A stretch of DNA of 64,000 bases from Oscillospiraceae bacterium (GCA_017516065.1 JAFWDQ010000003.1:1-64000); one strand, 5' to 3'. Shown: positions 27,601-36,166, counted from the stretch's first letter. The notes: generated from the sequence alone by a model not told the origin. Numbers and translations are program-made.

Positions 27601-28198
27601 GGACCACGTCCTGGCCTCCGGCGAGAACATCAATATCATGGTCCTGAACACCGAGGTCTATTCCAACACCGGCGGTCAGGCCTCCAAGGCCAGCCGCACC
27701 GGTCAGGTGGCGCAGTTCGCCGCCGCCGGCAAGGAGCTGTGGCACAAGGATCTGGCCGCCATGGCCATGAGCTACGGTCACGTCTATGTGGCCCAGGTCT
27801 CCATGGGCGCCAACTACCAGCAGTGCCTGAAGGCCATCTCCGAGGCCGAGGCGTATCCCGGTCCGTCCCTGATCATCGGCTACGCCCCCTGCATCAACCA
27901 CGGCCTGCGGGCCGGCATGGGCAACTCCATGCTGGAGATGAAGGCCGCCGTGGAGTCCGGCTACTGGCATCTGTTCCGTTACGATCCCCAGCTGGCCGCC
28001 GACGGCAAGAATCCCTTCCAGCTGGATTCCAAGGCTCCCAGCACCCAGTATATGGACTTCCTCAACGGCGAGGTCCGGTACAGCTCCCTGAAGCTGTCCT
28101 TCCCCGAGCGTGCCGAGGATCTGTTCGCCAAGGCCGAAAAGAGCGCGGCCGCACGTTACGAGCAGCTGCGCAGACTGGCGGAGCCCTACAAGGAGTAA
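24644..28198 (+). CDS. nifJ: Pyruvate:ferredoxin (flavodoxin) oxidoreductase
   Basis: 1184-aa single-chain PFOR that converts pyruvate and CoA to acetyl-CoA, CO2 and reduced ferredoxin; central to anaerobic fermentation. Domain I has AAIYPITPSSVMAELVDAW (about 25-44). Domains II-III follow. Two 4Fe-4S sites are CIQCNQCSMVCP near 695 and CTGCGSCVNVCP near 752. The TPP domain has ACAGCGETPYVKL near 818, GGDGWAYDIGYGGLDH near 972 and NTEVYSNTGGQ near 1003. The start is the GTG at 24644 because AAGGAG precedes it; an ATG 21 nt later is less well placed. Very biased synonymous codon use suggests high expression. Monocistronic. Confidence 0.97.
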   Translation: MTRKKKTMDGNTAAAHVAYAFTDVAAIYPITPSSVMAELVDAWSAAGQKNLFGQTVRVAEMQSEAGAAGAVHGSLSAGALTTTFTASQGLLLMIPNMYKIAGSMLPGVIHVSARNVAAHALSIFGEHSDVMACRATGYAMLASTNPQEVMDLSAVVHLAALKSSAPFLHFFDGFRTSHEIRKVDVWDYADLDDMLDREDVERFRARALSPDHPVLRGSAQNSDIYFQVREASNKHYADIPAAVEACMAKVNAKIGTNYQLFNYYGAPDAETVMVAMGSVCDAIEETVDYLNAKGEKVGLIKVRLFRPFVADRFLAAVPATCKNLVVIDRCKEPGAAAEPLCLDVSSALLGSGLNCRVIGGRYGLASKDTTPGGIIAAFKNGAAEKPIHGFTINIVDDVTNLSLPITEEPVVGSASTVACKFWGIGSDGTVGANKNTIKIIGDHTDLQVQAYFQYDSKKSGGVTISHLRFGADEIKSTYYVNQADFVACHVPAYIDKYKIVRDIKPGGTFLVNCAWDAEELGKHLTGADKRRIAQNNIQVYAIDAVSIAKELGLGNRTNSILQAAFFKLSKIIPIDDAVTYMKDAIAATYGRKGEKVVKMNHDAVDAGLANLRLLEIPADWANAPDVDSKANLDIADPALKSFIEDIMIPVNNMDGDSLPVSTFTGIADGTMPQGTAAYEKRGVANDVPVWIPENCIQCNQCSMVCPHAVIRPFVLTPTEAAAAPAGLKTAQMNGKGCENYRFTMSISSLDCTGCGSCVNVCPAKTKALAMAPLADQTAQQEVFDYCRDKVQQKEVPFAANTVKGSQFLKPYFEFSGACAGCGETPYVKLISQLFGERMYVANATGCSSIYSGSAPSTPYTIDANGHGPAWENSLFEDAAEFGYGINLAATHRRARAIELAEKVANCDCPYPELHAAAAAWLEVRDDVNASRAAGEKLAAELEKSFAAGHDGAPAHELYDLRDMFAKKSMWIIGGDGWAYDIGYGGLDHVLASGENINIMVLNTEVYSNTGGQASKASRTGQVAQFAAAGKELWHKDLAAMAMSYGHVYVAQVSMGANYQQCLKAISEAEAYPGPSLIIGYAPCINHGLRAGMGNSMLEMKAAVESGYWHLFRYDPQLAADGKNPFQLDSKAPSTQYMDFLNGEVRYSSLKLSFPERAEDLFAKAEKSAAARYEQLRRLAEPYKE

Positions 28199-28230
28199 TC
28201 CTCCGGGCACTCGATTTCAATCCCATGATA

Positions 28231-28265
28231 AAAACAGCCCCGACCTTGTGTCGGGGCTGTTTTTT
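28231..28265 (+). terminator. Terminator of nifJ
   Basis: AAAACAGCCCCGAC / GTCGGGGCTGTTTT with a 5-nt loop and extra T residues, 33 nt after the stop codon. Confidence 0.85.
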
Positions 28266-28313
28266 CGTGTCGGTTATCTCTCCGGTCAGATTTTTCCGCT
28301 CGTCCGGTTCGGG

Positions 28314-28350
28314 AAAAAAGACCCGCCGGGGCATTTTCATGCCCCGGCGG
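28314..28350 (-). terminator. Terminator of the MFS transporter gene
   Basis: Minus strand: CCGCCGGGGCAT / ATGCCCCGGCGG with a GAAA-type loop, then GTCTTTTTT. It lies about 100 nt beyond the MFS stop codon. Confidence 0.75.
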
Positions 28351-28453
28351 AAAAGCCTTTCTATCAATCCCTCCGAAAATCAATCAGGATACGAAGGGGG
28401 CTGCTGTCACAGCACGGTCTGAGGCTCTCTTGATTTCTGTCGTGCAGCCGCGG

Positions 28454-29794
28454 TTACTCTGCCTGCTGCTGCTCCATTCTCTTTCTAACAGCTTCCGTAA
28501 CAGCCTCCACGGGATGTTTCTTGGCATAGGTGCTGCAGATGAACAGGAGCACCGTGGAAATGAGGGCGCAGCAGATGGCAATCAGCAGGGCCGTATTGGC
28601 ATTGCCGGCCTTGGCGATCAGCGTGGTGTACATGGTCATGCCCACGGCGCTGATCAGCGGGATGAACATGCAGATCAGGGAGTAGATGGAGGTGTACTCC
28701 TTAATGCCGAAAGTGGTACGGGTCAGGATCGGGGCGGACATATCCATCATGGTGCACAGGAAGCCGATCAGCGTACAGGCCACGCAGGCCAGCACGAACT
28801 GCGTGCCGCTGTTGTCGAAGCAGAACAGCATGACGATCATACCGACGATACCGACGGCAACGGAGACCGTAACGCCTACTCCGACGCCCACCTTATCGTT
28901 GATCGGGCCGGTGATCAGGTTGCCTATCGTGCCGCCCAGCCACCAGTTGAAGCCGGAGGCCACGCCTGCCTGTGCTACGTTCAGACCGACACACATCTGG
29001 CCCCAGGTGGGCAACTGAGCGGTGAACGCGATGGCACCGATCAGGAAGATGACGTAAATCATGATGACATAGTAGATCGGTTTCCTCACGGCCTCCTTGA
29101 AGGTCAAGCCGGGCAGGTCTTCCTGTTTGACAACTTCTGTCTGGCCTACTTTCTCTGCACCAAAGGCCAGCATCCCGATATCTGCGGGACGGGAGCGGAC
29201 CAGGAAGAACAGGACCAGCTCCAGAACGGCGAACGCGATGATGCCGTCAACGATATAGGCTGTACGCCAGCCCAGGTTGGCGATGAACGCGCCTGTCATG
29301 GATTGTGTGACACCGGAGCCCAAGCTGGTGCCGCAGACGGCGATGCCCAGAGCGGTGCCCATGTTGGTGGCGAACCAGGCGTTGATCAGGGTGGGGGCCA
29401 GCAGGAAGCCCAGGAAGCCGCCGCACAGGCCAAGGACCACGTTGGAGACATAGAACGGTGCCAGGGAGTGATACGTACTCTGCAGGGTCCAGGCGATGAA
29501 CTGGATGACCGCCAGGATCATGACCGTCTTCCGCACGTCGTTCTTCTGATAGATACGTCCCGCGAAGGGCGACATGAGGAAGATACACACATAGTTTACG
29601 CTGATTGCAGTTGCGAAAGCGGGGATCGGACAGCCCAGTTCCGTGGAAACGGTAACGATGAACACGGCCAGGCAGTTGGAGTAGATGCCCAGGCAGCAGC
29701 CCAGGATCAGGAACACAGCAATCACGATGATCCACGCATAGTGGAACTTTGCGTTCGCCAATGCCGGCTTCCTGGTACAGGGTTTAAGCGCCAT
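28454..29794 (-). CDS. MFS transporter
   Basis: 446-aa major facilitator protein with about 12 hydrophobic segments. The first starts near residue 20 (FHYAWIIVIAVFLILGCCLG) and a central loop lies near 205-235. The pattern (short N-terminus, Trp in TM1, R-x-Y-Q-K in the TM2-3 loop) resembles the oxalate:formate antiporter-like MFS group, but the substrate is unknown. Start at ATG 29794 because AAGGAGG lies 8 nt before it; an in-frame TTG seven codons earlier lacks a site. It is divergent from an AraC regulator, which probably controls it. Confidence 0.85.
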   Translation of the reverse strand: MALKPCTRKPALANAKFHYAWIIVIAVFLILGCCLGIYSNCLAVFIVTVSTELGCPIPAFATAISVNYVCIFLMSPFAGRIYQKNDVRKTVMILAVIQFIAWTLQSTYHSLAPFYVSNVVLGLCGGFLGFLLAPTLINAWFATNMGTALGIAVCGTSLGSGVTQSMTGAFIANLGWRTAYIVDGIIAFAVLELVLFFLVRSRPADIGMLAFGAEKVGQTEVVKQEDLPGLTFKEAVRKPIYYVIMIYVIFLIGAIAFTAQLPTWGQMCVGLNVAQAGVASGFNWWLGGTIGNLITGPINDKVGVGVGVTVSVAVGIVGMIVMLFCFDNSGTQFVLACVACTLIGFLCTMMDMSAPILTRTTFGIKEYTSIYSLICMFIPLISAVGMTMYTTLIAKAGNANTALLIAICCALISTVLLFICSTYAKKHPVEAVTEAVRKRMEQQQAE

Positions 29795-30263
29795 AACAGA
29801 AACCTCCTTACTCAATAAAATATAATTAAAGTGCTTTTGAGGCGGATCCCCTCTCAGATCCGGTGGGTTCCGTTCTTTCTCCCGCTCGGTTTGCGAAACA
29901 TTCTCCCCCTTTCCCGTTCATGCAAAACAGCGGGCAGGAGTCTTTAAACTGCAACTTTTGGCTGAGTTTTATAATTCGATTATACGAAGTCGATCCTGCT
30001 TTGTCTTATAGATTTCTAAGTGTTTTTTATTATAATTTTAGGTAAATAGCCGAAAAATCGCCATTTTTTCTTTGTGTTATTATTGCAATTCAACCTAAAC
30101 TTATGATATCCTTAAGAAAACGATCCGCGAAGGCCCCTCTTTTTATTTTGGTCTGTCTTGTCTGATTTTTATACTTTCTTTTGCCCCATGCTGTTTTTAT
30201 TAAGAAGCAGTCTGCGTGCATTTACAGCCCCTTTCCCTGCAGACTCTGAAAAGGAGCCGCCTC
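29795..30263. other. AT-rich intergenic control region between MFS and AraC genes
   Basis: 469 nt without a credible ORF, conspicuously AT-rich from about 29940 to 30200 in an otherwise GC-rich window. It carries the MFS promoter (29979-30007) within a 180-nt leader. A weaker candidate araC promoter, TTGCAA-N18-TATCCT, lies near 30084. No clear long inverted repeat was seen. Confidence 0.5.
29979..30007 (-). promoter_or_regulatory. Probable promoter of the MFS transporter gene
   Basis: Minus strand: AAGACA (30007-30002), 17-nt spacer, perfect TATAAT (29984-29979). The weak -35 with a perfect -10 fits an activator-dependent promoter, as expected for an AraC-type regulator encoded divergently. 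Confidence 0.5.
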
Positions 30264-31058
30264 ATGACAGATAACAATTATACACATATGGACAGCTGCC
30301 CCGGCGGTCCGTCCCTCGACCAGACGCAGCTGCTTCAGGTCCGTTTTTACCTGTCCAAAGAGCTGGAAACCTCGATCTGCCGCGGGGATCTGGAAAACGC
30401 TCTGAAAAATCTGGGCGAGTTGTTTGCCGTGGCCCAGGAGTACGTACAGCGATATGACGAACCGGAGCTGCGGCCCAATCTCGCCCGTCTCCACGTGGCG
30501 GGGATCATGTGGCACATCCTGCGCAACGCCAATACCGCCGGCGTTTCGACGGAGGACCGCATCACAGCGGGCGACGCCTTTGAGTCGATGTTCGTCCGGG
30601 CCTCCGATCCCTTTGCCCTGCTGCCGGATATCTCCCGCCAGCTGCGCTTTCTCATTGGCAAGATCAACAGCAGCAAGGGGCTCTCCTATCACGTGCAGCG
30701 GACGCTGCAGTATATCTGGGACAATTACCGCAATCCCATCTGTCTGCAGGATATCGCGGCGGAGATCAACGTCAACCCCTCCTATCTGTCTTTTCTGTTC
30801 CATAAGGAGATGAAGATCTCCTTTTCCGCCTATGTCCTGGAGCTTCGCATCGAATGGGCCAAACGGCTGCTGGCGGAAGCAAATATGCCGCTGCTGAACG
30901 TCGCTCTGGAGTCCGGGTTCAAAAACCAGCAGTACTTTACCCGTATCTTCCGGCTGGAGACCGGCATGACGCCCCGGGAATTCCGGCAGGCAGCCCGGGC
31001 CGCCGCTATGACTGCGTATGACGGGTCCGCCGGTCCGGCGGATAAGGACGCGATGTGA
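30264..31058 (+). CDS. AraC-family transcriptional regulator
   Basis: 264-aa regulator. The N-terminal about 150 residues form a helical sensor domain that I cannot name. The C-terminal AraC DNA-binding domain (about 155-255) has two helix-turn-helix units: ICLQDIAAEINVNPSYLSFL and LLNVALESGFKNQQYFTRIF followed by GMTPREFRQ. ATG at 30264 follows AAGGAG; earlier in-frame Met codons lack a site. Its divergent neighbour is an MFS transporter, the likely target. Confidence 0.88.
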   Translation: MTDNNYTHMDSCPGGPSLDQTQLLQVRFYLSKELETSICRGDLENALKNLGELFAVAQEYVQRYDEPELRPNLARLHVAGIMWHILRNANTAGVSTEDRITAGDAFESMFVRASDPFALLPDISRQLRFLIGKINSSKGLSYHVQRTLQYIWDNYRNPICLQDIAAEINVNPSYLSFLFHKEMKISFSAYVLELRIEWAKRLLAEANMPLLNVALESGFKNQQYFTRIFRLETGMTPREFRQAARAAAMTAYDGSAGPADKDAM

Positions 31059-31097
31059 CCCTTTTCCGCCATGCCATAATATTGTTTTTTATCTAAA

Positions 31098-31134
31098 CAG
31101 ACCGCCCCGATCCCGGTGGGATCGGGGCGGTCTG
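31098..31134. terminator. Hairpin between convergent AraC and MecA-like genes
   Basis: Perfect GC-rich stem CAGACCGCCCCGATCCC / GGGATCGGGGCGGTCTG with a 3-nt loop. No clean U-run follows on either strand (TTTAGAT on the minus side). A terminator role is probable from position only. Confidence 0.5.
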
Positions 31135-31139
31135 CGTGT

Positions 31140-31619
31140 TCAGGGGAAGATCCCGGCCAGGTGCGCCAGGGCGCCATCCGGCAGGATCACCCGGCCGTGC
31201 TCCCGGAGCCAGGCCTCGAAGCCGGAGGGGCGCTCCAGCCAGACGCCGAACTCCGTCAGCGCCCGGGCGGCGGGGCCCTCCGGCAGAGTCAGGATGTACT
31301 GCCCGTCGGCATAGAACAGACGGCCTGTCGGCTCCGGCAGGCCCCGGGCCGCACAGAGTACGCTCTCAAAGTCAGGAAATCCCAGGAACACCGGCTCCGG
31401 CGGGCAGACACTGGCCAGCAGCAGCACTCCGCTGTCGCAGGGAAACGCCTCGATCTCCAGTTTTCCCTCCATCCGGACGCCGCCCCGGTTCAGATACTGC
31501 CGGATCACGTCTGTGGTCCAGCTCACGTCCAGGGTCTCCCGGTCGCCGCCGTGGTCCTCCAGGTCTTCCGGCGTCAGATACAGGGCAACGCCGGTCCCGC
31601 CGATCCTCTGCACCGTCAT
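31140..31619 (-). CDS. MecA-like adaptor protein
   Basis: 159-aa protein resembling MecA, the ClpC adaptor. The N-terminal domain starts MTVQRIGGTGVALYLTPEDL, like the MecA substrate-binding domain. The C-terminal domain has FPDFESVLCAARGL and ends WLREHGRVILPDGALAHL, matching the MecA pattern of a hydrophobic helix, E/H-G-K/R-V-I and D-x-A-L. It is shorter than Bacillus MecA (about 218 aa) because the linker is nearly absent. ATG at 31619 follows GGAGGAGGGG. It would target proteins to ClpCP or modulate competence and sporulation factors; targets are unknown. Confidence 0.7.
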   Translation of the reverse strand: MTVQRIGGTGVALYLTPEDLEDHGGDRETLDVSWTTDVIRQYLNRGGVRMEGKLEIEAFPCDSGVLLLASVCPPEPVFLGFPDFESVLCAARGLPEPTGRLFYADGQYILTLPEGPAARALTEFGVWLERPSGFEAWLREHGRVILPDGALAHLAGIFP

Positions 31620-31746
31620 GGTATCCCCTCCTCCCATTGTTTTCTCCCACCATTATACGCCGGGTCCGCCGGCGATGCCAGCGGGAATGCCTGGAAACAT
31701 CGGAAGCCGGAACCGAAATCAATGCGGTGCGAAAATCGAAAAAGCG

Positions 31747-31775
31747 CTGACAAACCGCGTTCCGTATGATATAAT
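31747..31775 (+). promoter_or_regulatory. Promoter of nudF and the wal genes
   Basis: CTGACA (31747-31752), 17-nt spacer, perfect TATAAT (31770-31775). It lies 43 nt before the chosen nudF start. Confidence 0.7.
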
Positions 31776-31817
31776 AAATGATACATAATTTTTGACATGG
31801 AAAGTGGTGTGCGGAAC

Positions 31818-32354
31818 ATGGAGTTGAAGGAGACCCTTCTGTCCGGGGAGACTGTCTTTTCCGGCCGTCTGCTGGACGTCCGGCGGGACCGGATCCGGCT
31901 GGCCAATGGCAGTGAGAGTATCCGTGAGGTGGTCCGTCATCCCGGCGGCGTCACGGTGCTGCCGGTATTTGACGACGGTACCGTGCTGCTGGTGCGGCAG
32001 TTCCGCTACCCCATAGGCGAGGCCCTGCTGGAGGCTCCGGCGGGGAAGCTGGAGCCCGGCGAGGAGCCGGAGGCCGCCGCCCTCCGGGAACTGAGCGAGG
32101 AGACCGGACTGATCCCCGGTTCTCTCACCCCCATGGGCGCCATTCTGCCCTCTCCCGGCTTCTGCGACGAGAAGCTGTCCCTGTTCCTGGCCCGGGATCT
32201 GCGCCAGGCTGACGCCCATCCCGACGAGGATGAGCTGCTGGAGCTGGTGCGCATGCCCCTGTCGGAATTGCTGGACCAGATCATGGACGGCAGCCAGTAC
32301 GATGCGAAAACGGTGGCTGCGGCACTGAAGGCCGCACGTCTTCTGGGACTCTGA
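31818..32354 (+). CDS. nudF: ADP-ribose pyrophosphatase (NUDIX hydrolase)
   Basis: 178-aa NUDIX enzyme that cleaves ADP-ribose to AMP and ribose 5-phosphate. The complete Nudix box lies near residues 75-97 (G-x5-E-x7-REL-x-EETG: GKLEPGEEPEAAALREL then SEETG). The upstream VRHPGGVTVLPVF and downstream PSPGFCDEKLSLFLA are typical of the ADP-ribose subgroup. ATG at 31818 gives MELKETLLSGETVFSGRLLD, which aligns with family starts. The ATG seven codons earlier is only about 15 nt from the predicted transcript start and has no ribosome site. It lies 30 nt ahead of walR. Confidence 0.9.
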   Translation: MELKETLLSGETVFSGRLLDVRRDRIRLANGSESIREVVRHPGGVTVLPVFDDGTVLLVRQFRYPIGEALLEAPAGKLEPGEEPEAAALRELSEETGLIPGSLTPMGAILPSPGFCDEKLSLFLARDLRQADAHPDEDELLELVRMPLSELLDQIMDGSQYDAKTVAAALKAARLLGL

Positions 32355-32384
32355 CCGGGTCCTGATGCAAAGGAGGTCCTTGTT

Positions 32385-33080
32385 TTGTCCGCTCTGATCC
32401 TGATCGTGGAAGACGAAAAGAATATCGTTGATATCCTGAATTTCAATCTGCGCCGGGAGGGCTACGACACCCTGGAGGCCTTCGACGGCAGGACGGGGCT
32501 GCAGCTGGCCCTGGAGAAAAATCCCGACCTGATCCTGCTGGACCTGATGCTGCCCCAGCTGGACGGCTACGAGGTCTGTCGGCAGATCCGGGAAGCGGGC
32601 AGTTCCATCCCTATTCTGATCCTCACCGCCCGTGAGGACGAGGACGACAAGGTCAAGGGGCTGGAGCTGGGCGCCGACGACTATATCACCAAGCCCTTCT
32701 CCGTGCGGGAGCTGCTGGCCCGGGTAAAGACCAACATCCGCCGCAGCGCCATGATCACCGAGTCCGCCGACGATACCGACGCGCTCCGCTTCGGCACGCT
32801 GTCCATCGACACTGCCGGATACACCGTCTTTAAGGACGGCAAGCCCCTGGAGCTGACGGCCCGGGAGTTCGAGCTGCTGAAATTCCTGGCCGCCCACGCC
32901 GGCACCGTCTTCTCCCGGGAGGCGCTGATGGAGCAGGTGTGGAACTACGAGTACGCCGGGGACGCCCGGACCGTGGACGTCACGATCCGGCGCCTGCGGG
33001 AAAAGGTGGAGGATACCCCCGCCCATCCCATCTACATCCTCACCCGCCGGGGGGTGGGTTACCTCTTCGCCGGTCAGTAA
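32385..33080 (+). CDS. walR: OmpR/PhoB-type response regulator, WalR-like (TTG start)
   Basis: 231 aa. The receiver domain (1-120) has acidic residues E9-D10, phospho-acceptor D53 in LILLDLMLP, the conserved Thr in ILTAR and Lys in ITKPF. The winged-helix DNA-binding domain (about 135-231) ends ILTRRGVGYLF. The TTG start at 32385 follows AAAGGAGG by 8 nt. Assigned to WalR rather than another PhoB-type regulator by the following genes: WalK-like kinase, two membrane-anchored YycH/YycI-type proteins, then walJ and rlmH further on. It would control peptidoglycan hydrolase genes. Confidence 0.9.
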   Translation: MSALILIVEDEKNIVDILNFNLRREGYDTLEAFDGRTGLQLALEKNPDLILLDLMLPQLDGYEVCRQIREAGSSIPILILTAREDEDDKVKGLELGADDYITKPFSVRELLARVKTNIRRSAMITESADDTDALRFGTLSIDTAGYTVFKDGKPLELTAREFELLKFLAAHAGTVFSREALMEQVWNYEYAGDARTVDVTIRRLREKVEDTPAHPIYILTRRGVGYLFAGQ

Positions 33081-33125
33081 CCGGCCGGCCGCTCCCCATC
33101 GATCAAACTGCTGGAGGTGTCCGTC

Positions 33126-34892
33126 ATGTTCCGCAGCCTGCACATGAAACTGAATCTGATCATGCTGCTGCTGATCCTGGCCCTGATGGGCGTTGTCGGC
33201 GTGTTTCTGGTCAACAACGTGGCGGGGTTCTACCTGAAGAACTTTTATATCCAGATGGAGACCGCCTTCTCCGACACCGGCCTGGTCCGGGATCTGCGGG
33301 ACGCCGCCGGAAAGGACGACGCCGTGGCGCGGCTCCAGGAGATCCTGGACGCCAACGCGGGCCTGCTGGGCATCGACAGCAGCAACCGCAATTACTACAT
33401 CCTGGACGGTGAGACCGGCGACTATCTGGCCGGCTCCGATCCCGACGGCGGCAGTTCTCTGGAGATCACGCCGAATATCCTGGAGGCCATCAGCGGACGG
33501 GAGGGGTATGCCAGCGACATCACCGCCCCCTATATGGACGTGGCGCTGCCTATCTCCGACGGGAACGGGAGCTTTATCCTCTATATCCTGGACAACCGCG
33601 AGACGGTACAGAATCTGAATTCCGAGCTGAGCAAGATCGTGGTGGAGGCCCTTGTCTTCGGGCTTGCCATCTCCATCCTGCTGAGCTTTTTGCTCTCCAA
33701 GGCCCTCATCAAGCCCATCGAGCGCCTCACCGACGGCGCCCGGGAGGTGGCCCGGGGCGATTTCTCCCAGCAGATCGAGGTGGCCTCACAGGATGAGATC
33801 GGTGTCCTGACGGACACCTTCAACCATATGTCCCGGGTCCTGCAGGAGACCATCGATCAAGTGGAAAACGAACGCAACAAGCTGGACACGCTGTTCCTGC
33901 ACCTCACCGACGGCGTCATCGCCTTTGCTCCGGACGGGACCATGATCCACATCAATCCCGCCGCCCAGGAGATGCTGGGCCGCACCTTCGGCCCCGACAC
34001 CCGCTACGAGGACGTGCTGGGAGACATGGTCCCCATGGCCGAGGTGGCGGCTCTGAAGCGGCCCTCCTTCCGGGAGATCGAGCACCAGGTGGGCGAGAGC
34101 AGTCTTGTGCTGTATCTGGCCCCCTTCCGCAGCGAGACCCAGGGCGGTATCGTGGTGGTCATTCACGACATCACCACCCGGAAGCGGGCGGAGGATCTCC
34201 GCAAGGAGTTCGTCTCCAATGTCTCCCACGAGCTGCGCACGCCGCTGACCAACATCCGCAGCTACGCCGAGACCCTGGCCGACGCCGGGGACAGCCTGCC
34301 CCCGGAGACCCGGGAGCATTTCTTCGGCGTCCTCCTCAGCGAGACCGACCGCATGACCCATATCGTCCAGGATCTGCTGACCCTCTCCCGGTTCGACTCC
34401 AATCAGATCACCCTGGATTACAGCCGCTTCCCCCTGCCCGAGCTGCTCCAGAGCTGCTACGACGCCGTGCTGCTGGATGCGAAAAATCATAACCACACCC
34501 TGGTATTCGAGCCGAATGATGCACTGCCGGAGATCCGGGCCGACCGGAACCGGCTCAGCCAGGTCGTGCTGAACATTCTCTCCAACGCCATCAAATACAC
34601 CCCCGACGGCGGCTGCATCCGGCTCACCGCCGGCACCTGCGGCTCTGACGTGTGGATCCAGGTCTCCGACAACGGTATCGGCATCCCGGAAAAGGACCGG
34701 GAGCGGATCTTTGAGCGCTTTTACCGGGTGGACAAGGCCCGCAGCCGGGATTCCGGCGGTACGGGCCTGGGACTGGCCATTGCCCATCAGATCATTGAAC
34801 TCCACCGCGGTACCATCACCCTGCCGGAGCACGAGGGTCCCGGTCTGACGGTGCGCATCACTGTCCCCCGGGACGGAGGGTCTGAGCAATGA
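33126..34892 (+). CDS. walK: Sensor histidine kinase, WalK-like
   Basis: 588-aa membrane kinase. TM1 is about residues 8-32, followed by an extracellular sensor domain to about 168, TM2 at about 169-192 and HAMP at about 193-245. A PAS domain is at about 250-350. The HisKA motif FVSNVSHELRTPLTNIRSYA has the phospho-accepting His near 368. The ATPase N and G boxes are NILSNAIKYTP, DNGIGIP and GTGLGLAIAHQI. ATG at 33126 chosen, with GGAGG 8 nt upstream; a GTG nine nt earlier overlaps that site. Its stop overlaps the next ATG (ATGA). Confidence 0.9.
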   Translation: MFRSLHMKLNLIMLLLILALMGVVGVFLVNNVAGFYLKNFYIQMETAFSDTGLVRDLRDAAGKDDAVARLQEILDANAGLLGIDSSNRNYYILDGETGDYLAGSDPDGGSSLEITPNILEAISGREGYASDITAPYMDVALPISDGNGSFILYILDNRETVQNLNSELSKIVVEALVFGLAISILLSFLLSKALIKPIERLTDGAREVARGDFSQQIEVASQDEIGVLTDTFNHMSRVLQETIDQVENERNKLDTLFLHLTDGVIAFAPDGTMIHINPAAQEMLGRTFGPDTRYEDVLGDMVPMAEVAALKRPSFREIEHQVGESSLVLYLAPFRSETQGGIVVVIHDITTRKRAEDLRKEFVSNVSHELRTPLTNIRSYAETLADAGDSLPPETREHFFGVLLSETDRMTHIVQDLLTLSRFDSNQITLDYSRFPLPELLQSCYDAVLLDAKNHNHTLVFEPNDALPEIRADRNRLSQVVLNILSNAIKYTPDGGCIRLTAGTCGSDVWIQVSDNGIGIPEKDRERIFERFYRVDKARSRDSGGTGLGLAIAHQIIELHRGTITLPEHEGPGLTVRITVPRDGGSEQ

Positions 34893-36166
34893 GCCGGAAG
34901 TCTGTGGAGGCGATCAAGAGCATTCTCATCGCCGTGCTCCTGATCGTGGCCGTCCTTCTGGTGATGACCACACCGATCTATAAGGAACTCACCGGCGAGA
35001 TGCCGGCCCAGACCTGGTACCGCCTGACTACGGTCCAGACCTCCGACGTCGGCGTCCTGCCTCAGGAGGCCGCCGCCACCCCCTCTGTGATCGCCATCGG
35101 CACCGGCCACGCCCGCTACGGCGTGCGCTACGACGATGCCTCCGTCAACCGTGTCTACAACGAACTGAGTCCCCTGCTGGGCGACGCGCTGTGCACCGCT
35201 GACGCCCCCCGGGTCGTCCCGGAGGAAGAGTGGCTCACCGCGTTGACCGGCGCCAATATCTATCTGTTCTATCCCGGCCGCGTTCCCCTGTCAGTCCTGA
35301 CCTCCTGGCTCTGCGGGGAGGACGAGCCCCGAACCTCACTGTCCGGCAGCGTCCGCCAGCTTCTGCTCTGTCCCGACTCCGACGGCTCGCTGCTGCTGTG
35401 CTATCGGGACGAGACCAGCGGGCAGTACTGCTTCTGTCAGACTTCCCCGGAGCTCACCGGCCAACTGGAAGCCCTGTGTTCCAACTATCTGTCCAACGAG
35501 GCGGCCTTTGCCTGCGAGACGGACAGCCCTCTGGCCCCCTCCACCCTGCTGCTGCCGGACGCTCTCTCCGCCCCCATGCTCTCTGTCGACGCGGTGTCCT
35601 TTACCGACAGCAGCCTGACCGCTCTTCTCACCGCCATGGAGTTCAATCCCCGCACCAACGCCACCTACTCCTCCGACGCCGGACGGGTCGTCCTGGAGGG
35701 GACCTCCACCCTGCGCATCGGCGGCGACGGCAACGTCTCCTATGAGAGCGGCGGCGAGTCCCGGCTTCTGATCCGGGAGGGGAGCCAGGCCCAGGCCATC
35801 GAGGTCGCCCGTCAGCTGGCTCAGCAGACGGTAGGCGCCCAGTGCGGCGACGCATCTCTGTACCTGATGGACGCGGCCTACGACGAGGAGGGCGTCTATG
35901 TGATCCGCTTCGGCTACTGCCTTGACGGCATGCCTATCCTCCCGGAGGGCGCTGACTGCGCCGCCCTCTTCCGCGTTGCGGACGGGCAGGTGGCCTCCTG
36001 CGTCCTGCACTACCGCACCTTTGCCCGTACGGACACTCTTGTCCTGCTTCTGCCGGAAAAACAGGTTGCCGCCGCCCTCCATGCCATGGGCCAGGACGGC
36101 AGTCTTCTTACGGCGGGCTACGCCGGGCCCGGCAGCACCCTGTCCCCTGCCTGGCTGGTGCTGTAA
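34889..36166 (+). CDS. YycH (WalH)-like regulator of WalK
   Basis: 425 aa. One N-terminal membrane segment (about 10-28, ILIAVLLIVAVLLVMTTPIY) is followed by an extracytoplasmic domain. The sequence is weakly conserved, but size, topology, the N-terminal pattern and position right after walK match YycH, which with YycI binds WalK and tunes its activity. It overlaps walK by 4 nt, so the two are translationally coupled. Cys residues are unusually frequent for an exported protein. Confidence 0.7.
   Translation: MSRKSVEAIKSILIAVLLIVAVLLVMTTPIYKELTGEMPAQTWYRLTTVQTSDVGVLPQEAAATPSVIAIGTGHARYGVRYDDASVNRVYNELSPLLGDALCTADAPRVVPEEEWLTALTGANIYLFYPGRVPLSVLTSWLCGEDEPRTSLSGSVRQLLLCPDSDGSLLLCYRDETSGQYCFCQTSPELTGQLEALCSNYLSNEAAFACETDSPLAPSTLLLPDALSAPMLSVDAVSFTDSSLTALLTAMEFNPRTNATYSSDAGRVVLEGTSTLRIGGDGNVSYESGGESRLLIREGSQAQAIEVARQLAQQTVGAQCGDASLYLMDAAYDEEGVYVIRFGYCLDGMPILPEGADCAALFRVADGQVASCVLHYRTFARTDTLVLLLPEKQVAAALHAMGQDGSLLTAGYAGPGSTLSPAWLVL

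Noticed and set aside
24542..28210. Minus-strand open frame of about 1220 codons opposite nifJ
   Set aside because: Shadow of the strongly codon-biased PFOR gene. Low-complexity Gly/Val/His/Asp composition with no motif.
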